From assembly GCA_030643245.1 (NCBI GenBank), contig DAOWME010000122.1, positions 1-8,734 on the forward strand: a DNA stretch of 8,734 bases, in the 5' to 3' direction. Both the position numbers and the translations under genes were made by a program. Below the pieces are notes generated by a model. That model saw only the letters and a program-made list of their open reading frames with translations, was not told where the DNA came from and did not search any database. Below, piece by piece: positions 1 through 6,784 of the stretch (position 1 is the stretch's first letter; every line of letters starts with the position of its first letter). Source of the stretch: Deltaproteobacteria bacterium. GTDB taxonomy: Bacteria > Desulfobacterota > UBA8473.

Positions 1-104
1 CCATTACACATTCAGCCTTATGCAAGACTGTAGTTCATAAGAAGCAAACGAAGCAAGTAGGCGGCAAGCGGTAAACTTGACCAACTGCACAGCTTGAAAA
101 ATTT
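1..104 (+). repeat. Dispersed repeat, copy A
   Basis: Positions 1-68 match 1997-2064 (copy B) without gaps at 58 of 68 positions (about 85%). Positions 36-57 recur exactly (22 of 22) on the opposite strand at 8546-8567 (copy C). Positions 82-92 (CAACTGCACAG) recur on the opposite strand at 8509-8519, at nearly the same spacing, so copy A probably runs to about 104. Its left end may lie outside the window. No open reading frame is conserved between the copies, so this looks like a non-coding repeat. Its family was not identified. Confidence 0.75.
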
Positions 105-283
105 AGGCTCTATATGGATTCCAGGTTGGTGCCTGGTTTTAACTTATTCTGAGGCTTTTCCACAAGAGGAAGAGGACACAAAGTGCTAATAATCCAATAT
201 GTTACATATCGGCATTTCAACTGATTGCAAAGGTTATATGAGGATATTGGTATACCAACCTGGAATCCATATAGAGCCTAAAT
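101..283. repeat. 183-bp MITE-like element with perfect 30-bp inverted ends
   Basis: Positions 101-130 and 254-283 are perfect reverse complements over 30 bases, around a 123-bp interior with no coding potential. The arms read ATTTAGGCTCTATATGG... inwards. Short non-coding DNA bounded by long perfect inverted ends is the structure of a miniature inverted-repeat transposable element. GGCTCT-type tips occur in some IS families such as ISL3, but I cannot assign one. If the tips are GGCTC, the flanking bases are TA on both sides, which would fit a TA target duplication; no longer direct duplication is visible. The alternative is a long RNA hairpin in the leader of the downstream ligase gene. Confidence 0.7.
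248..256 (+). promoter_or_regulatory. Weak extended -10 candidate for the ligase gene
   Basis: TG at 248-249 followed by G and TATACC at 251-256 resembles an extended -10 element. The hexamer matches TATAAT at four of six positions. The best nearby -35 candidate, TTGCAA at 225-230, is 20 bases away, which is too far to be convincing. If real, transcription would start near 263, inside the right arm of the inverted-repeat element, giving a leader of about 75 nt. Confidence 0.2.
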
Positions 284-292
284 AAATTCTGA

Positions 293-313
293 CCTTTCCC
301 TTAAGGGCAAAGG
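293..313 (+). promoter_or_regulatory. Short hairpin in the leader of the ligase gene
   Basis: CCTTTCCC (293-300) can pair with GGG (305-307) and AAAGG (309-313), with a TTAA loop and one bulged C at 308. It ends 13 bases before the Shine-Dalgarno sequence AGGAGGT (327-333). A role in translation or mRNA stability is possible, but nothing else in the sequence supports one. Confidence 0.25.
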
Positions 314-337
314 GAATATTGATCTCAGGAGGTCAAA

Positions 338-1993
338 ATGTATAAATTTTTCTCATCAAAAGAAGCGGAGGTTCGTTATCGTGAATTGGGGCTCTGGAGT
401 GAACAAACATTTTACGATATCTTTCGCGAAAAGGCAGTACGTCTGCAAGACAAAAAGGCCATTGTTGATGCCAGGCGGACATATACTTATAAAGAACTGC
501 TTGAGCTTGTGGATAACCTGGCGGGTAACCTTATCGATATCGGCTTAAGCCCCGGCGATGTGATCGCTTGTCAATTCCCTAACTGGGGCGTGTTATCCAT
601 GATGCATCTTGCATCTAACCGCATCGGGGTGCTTTGTTTGCCACTCCATGACGGCTGGCGCGAGGCGGAAGTGGGACATCTGCTAAAAAAAAGCAATGCA
701 CGTATGGTAATTGTTCCACATTTGTATCGTGGATTTGATTATCCTGCGATGATTGCTTCCTTGCGCAATGATCTTCCCAATATCGAACGTGTCTATTCTA
801 TCGGCGGTGTTACCGAGGGCTCTTTGCCTTTTGAAAAACTTCTCGAACCATCCGGAAAGAGCGATGCAGAGATTGATGCTTTTCGGCCTGACACCAATTT
901 GCCTGGTGCGATCATGGTTTCTTCAGGAACGACGGCGTTACCCAAAATCAGCTTGTTCAGCACCAATAACCTGATGAGCATGATTAAATACTATTTCGAG
1001 TCTGTTAAGCTTGACGAGAACGATATCGGCGCAGCCATAGCTCCCGCCGGAACAGGCGCAACCGGATATATCTTTCCGACATTCTCGCTTTTACTTACCG
1101 GTGGCACAACCTATATCCTGGAACACTGGAGCGATCCGAAGGAAGCGATCGACCTCATCATTGACAATAAGTGTACCTGTGCTACGGCCATCCCCACTCA
1201 AATGACGATGATGATCCCGTTGCTGGCTGACATGAAGCCGGAGAATTTTCCTGCCCTTACATTTTTTAGCAATGCCGGCGCCCCCCTTCCCTATGAAACC
1301 GGAAAGGAGATCGAGGGAAAAATGGGTTGTAAGGTTCAGGGGATGTATGGTACATCAGATGCTGGCGCTCCATATATGGTTTCAGTTGATGACCCGCAGG
1401 AGAAGCGGTTGAAAACAGTCGGACGGCCTTTGCATGACTGTGATGTTGATCTATGGGATGCAAATGAAAAAAAAGTGCCTGAAGGCGGTATCGGAGAGGT
1501 TGTCTGGCGCACGGCAATGAAGTCCTACGGGTATTTGAATGATGATGAGGAAACAGCCAAAACTTTTACGGAAGATGGCTTTTTTTACAAGAGCGGTGAT
1601 CTGGGAAAAGTAGATGAAGACGGCTATCTTCAGATCGTGGGCAGAGTGAAGGATATGATACTCCGGGGCGGAAGAAATATCTGCCCGAAGACATCTGAGG
1701 AATTACTGATCGGCCATCCTGCTGTTGCTCAGGTTTCCGTTGCCGCAATGCCGGACTTCCGGCTGGGTGAGCGTGCCTGTGCCTTTGTTGTACTTAATCC
1801 GGGAAACAGCTTGACTTTTGGCGAGATGGTCCAATTCTTAAAAGAAAAGAAGATTGCGGTTTGGGAACTGCCGGAACGGCTGGAAATTATAGAGCAAATG
1901 CCCATGTCAGCCGGAGGCAAGATAATGAAAAACAAGCTGACAGGGATTATCACGACCAAGCTTAAAAACGAAGAAGAGGTAAAAATAGCGTAG
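338..1993 (+). CDS. AMP-forming acyl-CoA ligase (fatty/alicyclic/aryl acid type)
   Basis: A 551-residue member of the ANL adenylate-forming superfamily. These cytoplasmic enzymes activate a carboxylic acid with ATP to an acyl-AMP and then pass it to CoA. Visible motifs are the P-loop-like SSGTTALPK (195-203), the A5 motif MYGTSDAG (336-343), A7 FFYKSGDLG (415-423), the hinge/A8 segment GRVKDMILRGGRNICP (435-450), and near the C-terminus MSAGGK with the probable catalytic Lys528. The length is normal and both the N- and C-terminal domains are complete. The ATG at 338 is preceded by AGGAGGT at 327-333. The overall pattern, including the RLKTVGRP stretch, recalls cyclohexanecarboxylate-CoA and 2,3-dihydroxybenzoate-AMP ligases, but the substrate cannot be read from the sequence. 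Oddities are Ala200 where the P-loop usually has Gly, Asp341 in place of the usual A5 Glu, and SGD instead of TGD. The gene stands alone and is bracketed by repeat copies A and B. Confidence 0.9.
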   Translation: MYKFFSSKEAEVRYRELGLWSEQTFYDIFREKAVRLQDKKAIVDARRTYTYKELLELVDNLAGNLIDIGLSPGDVIACQFPNWGVLSMMHLASNRIGVLCLPLHDGWREAEVGHLLKKSNARMVIVPHLYRGFDYPAMIASLRNDLPNIERVYSIGGVTEGSLPFEKLLEPSGKSDAEIDAFRPDTNLPGAIMVSSGTTALPKISLFSTNNLMSMIKYYFESVKLDENDIGAAIAPAGTGATGYIFPTFSLLLTGGTTYILEHWSDPKEAIDLIIDNKCTCATAIPTQMTMMIPLLADMKPENFPALTFFSNAGAPLPYETGKEIEGKMGCKVQGMYGTSDAGAPYMVSVDDPQEKRLKTVGRPLHDCDVDLWDANEKKVPEGGIGEVVWRTAMKSYGYLNDDEETAKTFTEDGFFYKSGDLGKVDEDGYLQIVGRVKDMILRGGRNICPKTSEELLIGHPAVAQVSVAAMPDFRLGERACAFVVLNPGNSLTFGEMVQFLKEKKIAVWELPERLEIIEQMPMSAGGKIMKNKLTGIITTKLKNEEEVKIA

Positions 1994-1996
1994 CTG

Positions 1997-2073
1997 CCAT
2001 TACATATACAACCTTATGCCAGATTGTAGTTCATAACAAGCAAACGAAATGAGTAGCCGGCAAGAGATTGCCG
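1997..2073 (+). repeat. Dispersed repeat, copy B, with a terminal hairpin
   Basis: Positions 1997-2064 align without gaps to 1-68 with ten mismatches. The copy starts three bases after the ligase stop codon. Its end forms a perfect hairpin: CGGCAA (2058-2063), GAGA loop, TTGCCG (2068-2073). No T-run follows on the plus strand, so it is not a standard intrinsic terminator, although it could protect the 3' end of the ligase mRNA. The rest of the convergent gap to 2176 shows no clear gene or terminator. Confidence 0.75.
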
Positions 2074-2176
2074 AACAAAGGGGATGAATTGGGGACATTC
2101 TTGACTAACTCTCCTGTGCAGAAAGAGAAATGAGAGGGCGTGCGAAGAGGTGAAAAGAACTACGATGTGGGGACTT

Positions 2177-2893
2177 CTACTTTTCACGCTTATCGATATA
2201 GTAGAGCGTGGCACCTACCGGTGCAAAGGAGAGAAAAAGGATGTTCAACCCCGGTATGAGGAATAGCAGCCCAAAACCCAAGTGAAATGGCAGGGTCTTT
2301 AATAGAAATTTGAAACGCTTCTTGAAAGGGTCGAGTTGTCTTGCAGGCATGAGATCAGTATTGTCCCACGCTAGAAAAACAATGGCAATCCCTGAAGAGA
2401 CAATCGCTAAGACCGGTCCCAACGGCGTAAGCCATCCCAGAACCATGAGCAAGAGAGCAAGCATAACTGGGAGAGTAGCTCTCGGTATCTCCTGTTTCGC
2501 CAGGTAGACGAACTGCCTTAAGATTGGCATTCCCTTCGGTTTTATTTCATGGCCTGTGATTATGCATTCTGTAATGCGGGACATGTAATCCATTATGATC
2601 ACCGCGAACAGGATTTGTGAAAGAAGATAGGAAAGCACGGCGGCCACTCCCACAAGGAATGAAGAAAGAAGCCAGGAAAGTACGTGCCATAACCAGAGGA
2701 TCCATGGACTTTCAGGTCTGGTCCATATCGTACTCAGAATCTCTTGATGATACAAAAGGATGAGGCTTGCAAAAAAAATGGTAATACTGATGACCACTAC
2801 AAAGCGAATCAACCCCAATACCAGGAGTTTAGGCGTCTTTATGCCCAACCATAGACCCCGCAAATTATAGGCAACCCCACTGAAAAGATTCAT
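2177..2893 (-). CDS. EI24 (CysZ-like) domain integral membrane protein
   Basis: A 238-residue, strongly hydrophobic protein. Membrane segments are visible at about residues 24-48, 64-100 (probably two helices or a hairpin), 138-175 and 203-225. The family is recognised from the C-terminal pattern: LAWDNTD (174-180), a basic stretch KKRFKF (191-196), LIPGLN (212-217) and SFAPVGATLYYID (222-234), which are typical of EI24/CysZ-family proteins. CysZ itself is an inner-membrane sulfate permease, but most bacterial EI24 proteins are uncharacterised and no sulfur-assimilation gene is nearby, so sulfate transport is not claimed. The ATG at 2893 follows a strong Shine-Dalgarno AAAGGAGGAG (2905-2896, minus strand). 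The gene is monocistronic, converges on the ligase gene, and is separated by 699 bp from the operon upstream. Confidence 0.82.
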   Translation of the reverse strand: MNLFSGVAYNLRGLWLGIKTPKLLVLGLIRFVVVISITIFFASLILLYHQEILSTIWTRPESPWILWLWHVLSWLLSSFLVGVAAVLSYLLSQILFAVIIMDYMSRITECIITGHEIKPKGMPILRQFVYLAKQEIPRATLPVMLALLLMVLGWLTPLGPVLAIVSSGIAIVFLAWDNTDLMPARQLDPFKKRFKFLLKTLPFHLGFGLLFLIPGLNILFLSFAPVGATLYYIDKREK

Positions 2894-2958
2894 TTCTCCT
2901 CCTTTCTAACGGATCTTCCAAACAGAGAATGTTGTTTTTTTGAGTGTAACCATTTGAA

Positions 2959-2983
2959 ATTATATAACATATTGATTCTTCAA
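2959..2983 (-). promoter_or_regulatory. Possible promoter of the EI24 gene
   Basis: A perfect TATAAT lies on the minus strand at 2964-2959, about 66 bases before the start codon. A TTGAAG at 2983-2978 resembles a -35 box, but the spacer is only 13 bases, so the two boxes probably do not act together. The -10 alone in AT-rich DNA is weak evidence. Confidence 0.3.
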
Positions 2984-3096
2984 GTCTTTTTTCATAGTGA
3001 ACACAATATGGAAATATTGGAAATTCTTAATGTTTGTAATTTTGAATTAAGTTACAGTATATTAGTAAACCGTGACTACAATTATCATAAAAAAGC

Positions 3097-3245
3097 TTAT
3101 TTGTAAAGGCATCCTTCATAAAAGCTATAAAGTAGTTTACACTTTCTAATAAAAAAACGGTCTCGGCATAGTTGAAGCAACCATAATTTCAAAAGTGTAA
3201 ACTGATGTATGAAGGATGCCTCTGTAAACGTTTATTTGCAAATAA
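3097..3245. repeat. Nested three-tier inverted repeat, probable MITE remnant
   Basis: Three pairs of arms are nested around one centre. The outer pair is 3097-3107 with 3235-3245 (10 of 11). The middle pair is AGGCATCCTTCATA (3107-3120) with its exact complement at 3208-3221 (14 of 14). The inner pair is AGTTTACACTTT (3134-3145) with its exact complement at 3192-3203 (12 of 12). The centre, 3146-3191, is unpaired and non-coding. Unequal spacers (13 against 4 bases between the inner and middle arms; 0 against 13 between the middle and outer) suggest insertions or deletions since formation, or one element inserted into another. The inner arm recalls TTTACAC-type tips of some IS families, but I cannot assign it. 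Confidence 0.65.
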
Positions 3246-3359
3246 TATAGTGACCACATATTTCACTTCTAAAAAACATATTTAATTAATTATAACAATA
3301 GGTTAAATTGATTTTGGTCTTGGAAGATCTGTTCTAATGCTTCTGGGCCACAGAAGAAG

Positions 3360-3439
3360 TTCGACCTGTGTCTAATAACCCAGGGCGTTGCCCTGGGCTG
3401 TAAAAAAGCGCGCCTTTGGCGCTAACTGCTCAGGTCGAA
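3360..3439. repeat. 80-bp palindromic element: two hairpins inside an outer stem
   Basis: The outer stem pairs TTCGACCTG (3360-3368) with CAGGTCGAA (3431-3439), perfect over 9 bp. Inside are hairpin 1, CCCAGGGC-GTT-GCCCTGGG (3379-3397, 8-bp stem), and hairpin 2, GCGCC-TTT-GGCGC (3410-3422, 5-bp stem). The whole folds as a three-way junction on either strand. The layout is like REP/BIME-type palindromic elements, which in other genomes are moved by RAYT (Y1) transposases. No transposase is present in the window. Its right end, AACTGCTCAGGTCG at 3424-3437, resembles sequence in repeat copies A and C. Confidence 0.7.
3402..3422 (-). terminator. Possible intrinsic terminator within the palindromic element
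   Basis: Read on the minus strand, GCGCC-AAA-GGCGC (3422-3410) is followed by GC and then six T (3407-3402). This has the form of a rho-independent terminator, about 170 bases after the last gene of the operon. It may be only a by-product of the repeat. Confidence 0.35.
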
Positions 3440-3471
3440 AAATTTTAAGTGTGCCATTGAAATCTATAGGG

Positions 3472-3524
3472 CAGCATACGGTTAGGGAATGAGCTATAAT
3501 TGCTCATCCTTCAATTGGATGCTG
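3472..3524. repeat. Small nested inverted repeat
   Basis: CAGCAT (3472-3477) pairs with ATGCTG (3519-3524), and ATGAGC (3489-3494) pairs with GCTCAT (3502-3507) inside it. No T-run follows on either strand. It lies just after the operon and could be a processing or stability hairpin, or a repeat remnant. Confidence 0.35.
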
Positions 3525-3533
3525 TAACTTCTC

Positions 3534-3561
3534 AAAAAGTAGCGGTGTAAGCCGAACACCG
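3534..3561 (-). terminator. Candidate terminator of the four-gene operon
   Basis: On the minus strand, CGGTGT (3561-3556), a 7-base loop and ACACCG (3548-3543) form a 6-bp stem. CTAC and five T (3538-3534) follow. It starts 31 bases past the stop codon of the DUF4340 gene, where a terminator is expected. The stem is short and the T-run is offset by four bases, so it may be weak or leaky. Confidence 0.4.
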
Positions 3562-3592
3562 GGCACTGGGACTGGTCTGGCAAAGTAGACTT

Positions 3593-4567
3593 CTATGTCT
3601 TGTCAGGTATTTTCAGCAATTCGCCAGGGCTTTTCATTATGTTGTCGGCCTTTTGACCGGAGAGTGCAAAAGGATAGTCGTTCATGGAGGAGATGGCAGG
3701 GTAGTCCTTGTCACCCTTCTCTGTCTTGGGAAATATGGACAGGGCATATTCCTGTAAACCCTTTAGGTGAACCGTGCAAATGGGACCCGTGAAATCGGAC
3801 TTCTTGCCATTGTTTAGGTATTTCTCACACCTGAGGTTGGAGAGGGTGGTGAGCAGACGGTTTAGCTTCGACTCATCCGCCTCTTTGCCATCAGCATCCT
3901 GCCAGACCGTTTTCTCCTCGTGGGTCGGGGTGTCCTCAGTCTCGGTCTTTTTATCCGCACTGTACTCAGTAGGGACCGGCTTCAGACTAAAAACCACTGA
4001 TTGCCGGTCTTTTGTGATGTCTATCTCATGAATTTCGCTCTTCTCAAATGAAAGGACTGTCTTGTCACGGAGATCCTCCACTGAATCCTCAAATTTGCTC
4101 TTGAAGTTTCCCTCGGCATGATATATGCTTTTGTGATTTGTGATCTTCACAAAGGTGTGCCTGTGGGACATGGCCGTTTTACCTAATTCAAAATCCCGGA
4201 TGAGTCTGTCCCCGGCCCAGGCTCTCACGCTGATCTTTTTATCGCTATCAAGGTCATACCGGTCATAGTCTTTTGCCTCCGAAACGAGTGCTGTGAGGCT
4301 GAGGTTAACCAGGACATCCAGAATCCTCTTAACCTTGTCCGGATCGGCTGGATATCCCTGTGGAGCGATGCGCCAACGATTATCTGTTTTGTTTAACACA
4401 ATGGAGATTTCTTTCCTGGAGATCTCAATCTTGGACAGGTCCTTCTTGGCAACGGTAGGGATTTGCGGCAGTGTGTAATGGGTCCTATCAGGGTTGTGCA
4501 TGATCAGATAGAGCGCCAGCGCTAAGATCACGGCCACAAGTACACAATACTCTTTCTTTATCTTCAT
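3593..4567 (-). CDS. DUF4340 domain protein, last gene of the Gld-type ABC operon
   Basis: A 324-residue protein with a single N-terminal membrane anchor (about residues 7-23, after the basic MKIKK) and a soluble remainder expected in the periplasm. The DUF4340 assignment rests on the early stretch LSKIEISRKEISIVLNK (44-60) followed by WRIAPQGYPADPDKVKRIL (65-83). Together with the downstream ISVRAW...FELGK region (112-130), this is the usual family layout. The middle (about 198-230) is charged and low in complexity, probably a linker between two repeats of the fold. The family has no established biochemical function; it is commonly encoded directly after GldG-type proteins, as here. The gap to the GldG gene is 12 bp. 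The ATG at 4567 follows GAGGAAGGA with a 5-base spacer, part of which overlaps the end of the GldG gene, suggesting translational coupling. Likely terminators lie downstream at 3534-3561 and 3402-3422. Confidence 0.82.
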   Translation of the reverse strand: MKIKKEYCVLVAVILALALYLIMHNPDRTHYTLPQIPTVAKKDLSKIEISRKEISIVLNKTDNRWRIAPQGYPADPDKVKRILDVLVNLSLTALVSEAKDYDRYDLDSDKKISVRAWAGDRLIRDFELGKTAMSHRHTFVKITNHKSIYHAEGNFKSKFEDSVEDLRDKTVLSFEKSEIHEIDITKDRQSVVFSLKPVPTEYSADKKTETEDTPTHEEKTVWQDADGKEADESKLNRLLTTLSNLRCEKYLNNGKKSDFTGPICTVHLKGLQEYALSIFPKTEKGDKDYPAISSMNDYPFALSGQKADNIMKSPGELLKIPDKT

Positions 4568-4579
4568 GAGTATCCTTCC

Positions 4580-6784
4580 TCATTTCTGGAACATCATTTC
4601 GATCCGTTTCTTTCGCGAATGCCGTCTAAACCAGACAAAAAGTCCGAAAATCACAACCAGCACAGGTAGACCTGCAATATTAAATGATTTAACAAAGACC
4701 TTAGTTCCCGCTTCTGTCTCATTGAGCGGGTTGAAACTTTGGTCCTTGCTCCTCATAACGGCGATCGCTTCCCGGTTGTTAAGGTAATCGAGTACGTTCA
4801 TGATAAACATGGAGTTGGGGCTTCTCCCTTTTGCCTCGATTACGTTGTCCATGAGCATCTCAGGCGATGCCATGATGAAAATCCTGCCCGGTTTGCCCTT
4901 GGGCAGGAAGTCACCTTCACCCTCAATTTTTGACAGATCCGCCGTGAGCTTTTCATCTGTCGTCTCCTCTTTGTCTGTATCTTCCGAAGGTGTATCCGCC
5001 TCTTCTCTCCGGGGTATGGGTTTGCCGTCAAAATAGCTGGGAAACCGACCTTCCAGAAGGTATGCCAGGGGCCGGCTCTCCTGTTCCTCATCCGATTGTG
5101 GCGGCCGGAGGAATATGGGGTTAAGGTTGACACGCCCTGTTGTCTCCCAAGATTTTTCCGACGAGGAAAATAGTGTATGCGCTCTCAATCCGTATTTCTC
5201 AATTAGGTCGGTCTCCAGTTCCAGGGGAGATATCTTAATGGCAATCAACCCCTTGATATTTTTCATAAAGGCAAGGTTGTGGTTGATATGCTGTTTCTTG
5301 ATCAATGGAACATAGTAGATCGCCTTTTCACCGCCGCCCATCTGGGATGAGACCCTTTGTCTGTAACAATTTTCGTCCATGACGTAGGATTCCTTGACAC
5401 GTATGCCATAATGCTCCAGCAATTTTTCAAGTCCTGTATCAAAAGGGACAAAGATTGGCCCTTGGTTGAATTGAAGGCGCTGACCCGGCTGTTGTGGAGG
5501 CATGACCTCTTTGAAGCGGTCAAGAAATATGGCCAGGCTTTTTCCCCTCATCAAGAACTGGTCGATTTGAAACAAGGCATAATCATCGAAGGTCTCCGTG
5601 GGCCCGGCGATCATCAGACAGTCCGGGCTGTATGGCATGTCGCCTTCCTTGAGGTTGACATCCTTAATAGTGTAGCTTTGTGAGATCAGTTTCCGGAGGT
5701 TCTGTACGGGTTCCTGCTCTTCTTGTCCGACCGGGGTCCCCAGGTTGAACGTGCCGTGATCCGCCAGGTAGCCCAAGTCTTCGTTAATGTCTAGAAGGGA
5801 TTCAATGTTTTCGTTGATGACCCCTTCCATCTCGGTCATGTTCGTCAGTTGGTAATGCGTACCTATCGAGGGAATCCTCATAACGTGGATCAACGGCAAT
5901 GTGATCGCTTTGGCCCCATGCTCTATCACCAGACCGATGGACCCTTTGCCGGGTTGGATCTCTCCATCGGCAAGGGCCGGCCATCTCAGGCTTAGAATAT
6001 TGTGCTTTTCCACTTGTAGCTCAAGACCCTCATCCTTGGTGGGGTCAAGATGCTCGAATTCGAGCTTTCCGTAATTCTTCTTGTTAAGGTCTTTCACAAT
6101 CGCTTCCAGTTTCTCCGGAAGTTCAGGAAGGCCGCTGATATCTATGAACGGAGCAACCTTCTCCAGGGAAGAGGAGAGAAATAGCCTTACCCGGATCTTC
6201 TGCTCCAGTCCCAGAAGTGCACTGATCTTGTTATTGAGCTTCCGGATGGCCATCGTCAACCGGTATTCCAACCCCTCTGTGGATGTGATAGTGGGAATCC
6301 GTTCAATAATGTCACCCTGAATGAGTACAAGGCCCATGAAAGCCTTTTGAAACTTGACCTCATCCTCTTCAATATGTTGAATCTGAACCGGATAGATGCC
6401 GTAACTCTTGGCCAGTCTCCGGTTTTTCCCGGCTTCTTCGGTCATGTCACCCTCCTCCGGGCTCACATCGTAGAAGCGGTAATTGAAATATCTACCCGCA
6501 TCCATGGAATATTCTTCTAAGAGGTCGTGAAGATAGCGCTCTGTATTGTTGTGGGGTACAGGGAGGTTCTTGGTGAAGAATACATTGATGGTCAGCGGCT
6601 CGGAGAGCGTAGACACCACTTGTCGGCTCGCCTCGGATATGGAGTAAAGCTTATTTTCCGTCAGGTCCGCCCTGAAAAAGAAGGTAATGCCTGCCACATT
6701 TGCCAGGACAATGAGAACGAGGTATCCAAAGAATTTGATATAGGTTCCCGATTTCTCTTTCATACCCCTCTTAATGCCTTTCAA
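4580..6784 (-). CDS. GldG-family ABC transporter auxiliary membrane protein
   Basis: A 734-residue protein (ABC_transp_aux/GldG family). It has an N-terminal membrane helix at about 16-37, the family hallmark DLTENKLYSIS (40-50), a long periplasmic region, an acidic linker at about 592-625 rich in Glu, Asp and Thr, and a C-terminal helix at about 701-719 followed by a basic RRHSRKKR tail. GldG proteins work with a GldF-type permease and GldA-type ATPase; the substrate is unknown. This one is longer than Bacteroidetes GldG, which I recall as roughly 560 residues. Start choice: TTG at 6784 overlaps the permease stop by 4 bp and has GGAGGG (6796-6791) at a 6-base spacing. The alternative ATG at 6763 (727 residues) has only GAGGGG one base away. 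An open frame continues upstream to 6931, but it lies inside the permease gene and is not supported. The stop codon TGA at 4580 is followed 12 bp later by the DUF4340 gene. Confidence 0.85.
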   Translation of the reverse strand: MKGIKRGMKEKSGTYIKFFGYLVLIVLANVAGITFFFRADLTENKLYSISEASRQVVSTLSEPLTINVFFTKNLPVPHNNTERYLHDLLEEYSMDAGRYFNYRFYDVSPEEGDMTEEAGKNRRLAKSYGIYPVQIQHIEEDEVKFQKAFMGLVLIQGDIIERIPTITSTEGLEYRLTMAIRKLNNKISALLGLEQKIRVRLFLSSSLEKVAPFIDISGLPELPEKLEAIVKDLNKKNYGKLEFEHLDPTKDEGLELQVEKHNILSLRWPALADGEIQPGKGSIGLVIEHGAKAITLPLIHVMRIPSIGTHYQLTNMTEMEGVINENIESLLDINEDLGYLADHGTFNLGTPVGQEEQEPVQNLRKLISQSYTIKDVNLKEGDMPYSPDCLMIAGPTETFDDYALFQIDQFLMRGKSLAIFLDRFKEVMPPQQPGQRLQFNQGPIFVPFDTGLEKLLEHYGIRVKESYVMDENCYRQRVSSQMGGGEKAIYYVPLIKKQHINHNLAFMKNIKGLIAIKISPLELETDLIEKYGLRAHTLFSSSEKSWETTGRVNLNPIFLRPPQSDEEQESRPLAYLLEGRFPSYFDGKPIPRREEADTPSEDTDKEETTDEKLTADLSKIEGEGDFLPKGKPGRIFIMASPEMLMDNVIEAKGRSPNSMFIMNVLDYLNNREAIAVMRSKDQSFNPLNETEAGTKVFVKSFNIAGLPVLVVIFGLFVWFRRHSRKKRIEMMFQK

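Larger units (their letters stand above)
2894..3592. other. 699-bp AT-rich gene-free region with several palindromes
   Basis: No reading frame here has a convincing length, ribosome binding site or recognisable protein. The region separates the end of the Gld-type operon from the EI24 gene, both on the minus strand. Positions 2930-3300 are very AT-rich. Positions 3350-3592 are more GC-rich and full of inverted repeats, listed separately. It looks like an accumulation site for small mobile or palindromic elements. Confidence 0.7.

Noticed and set aside
77..95. Idea that the repeats form a CRISPR array
   Set aside because: The copies are thousands of bases apart, about 70-100 bp long and in mixed orientation, with no regular spacers and no cas genes.
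121..140. CCAGG-TTGGTG-CCTGG followed by TTTT as a terminator inside the inverted-repeat element
   Set aside because: The stem is only 5 bp and the T-run only four bases, and half of the stem belongs to the 30-bp arm, so the long pairing is a simpler explanation.
98..286. An 8-bp target duplication around the 183-bp element
   Set aside because: The eight bases next to the GGCTC tips differ (AAAATTTA and TAAATAAA); only a TA on each side agrees, which is too little to call.
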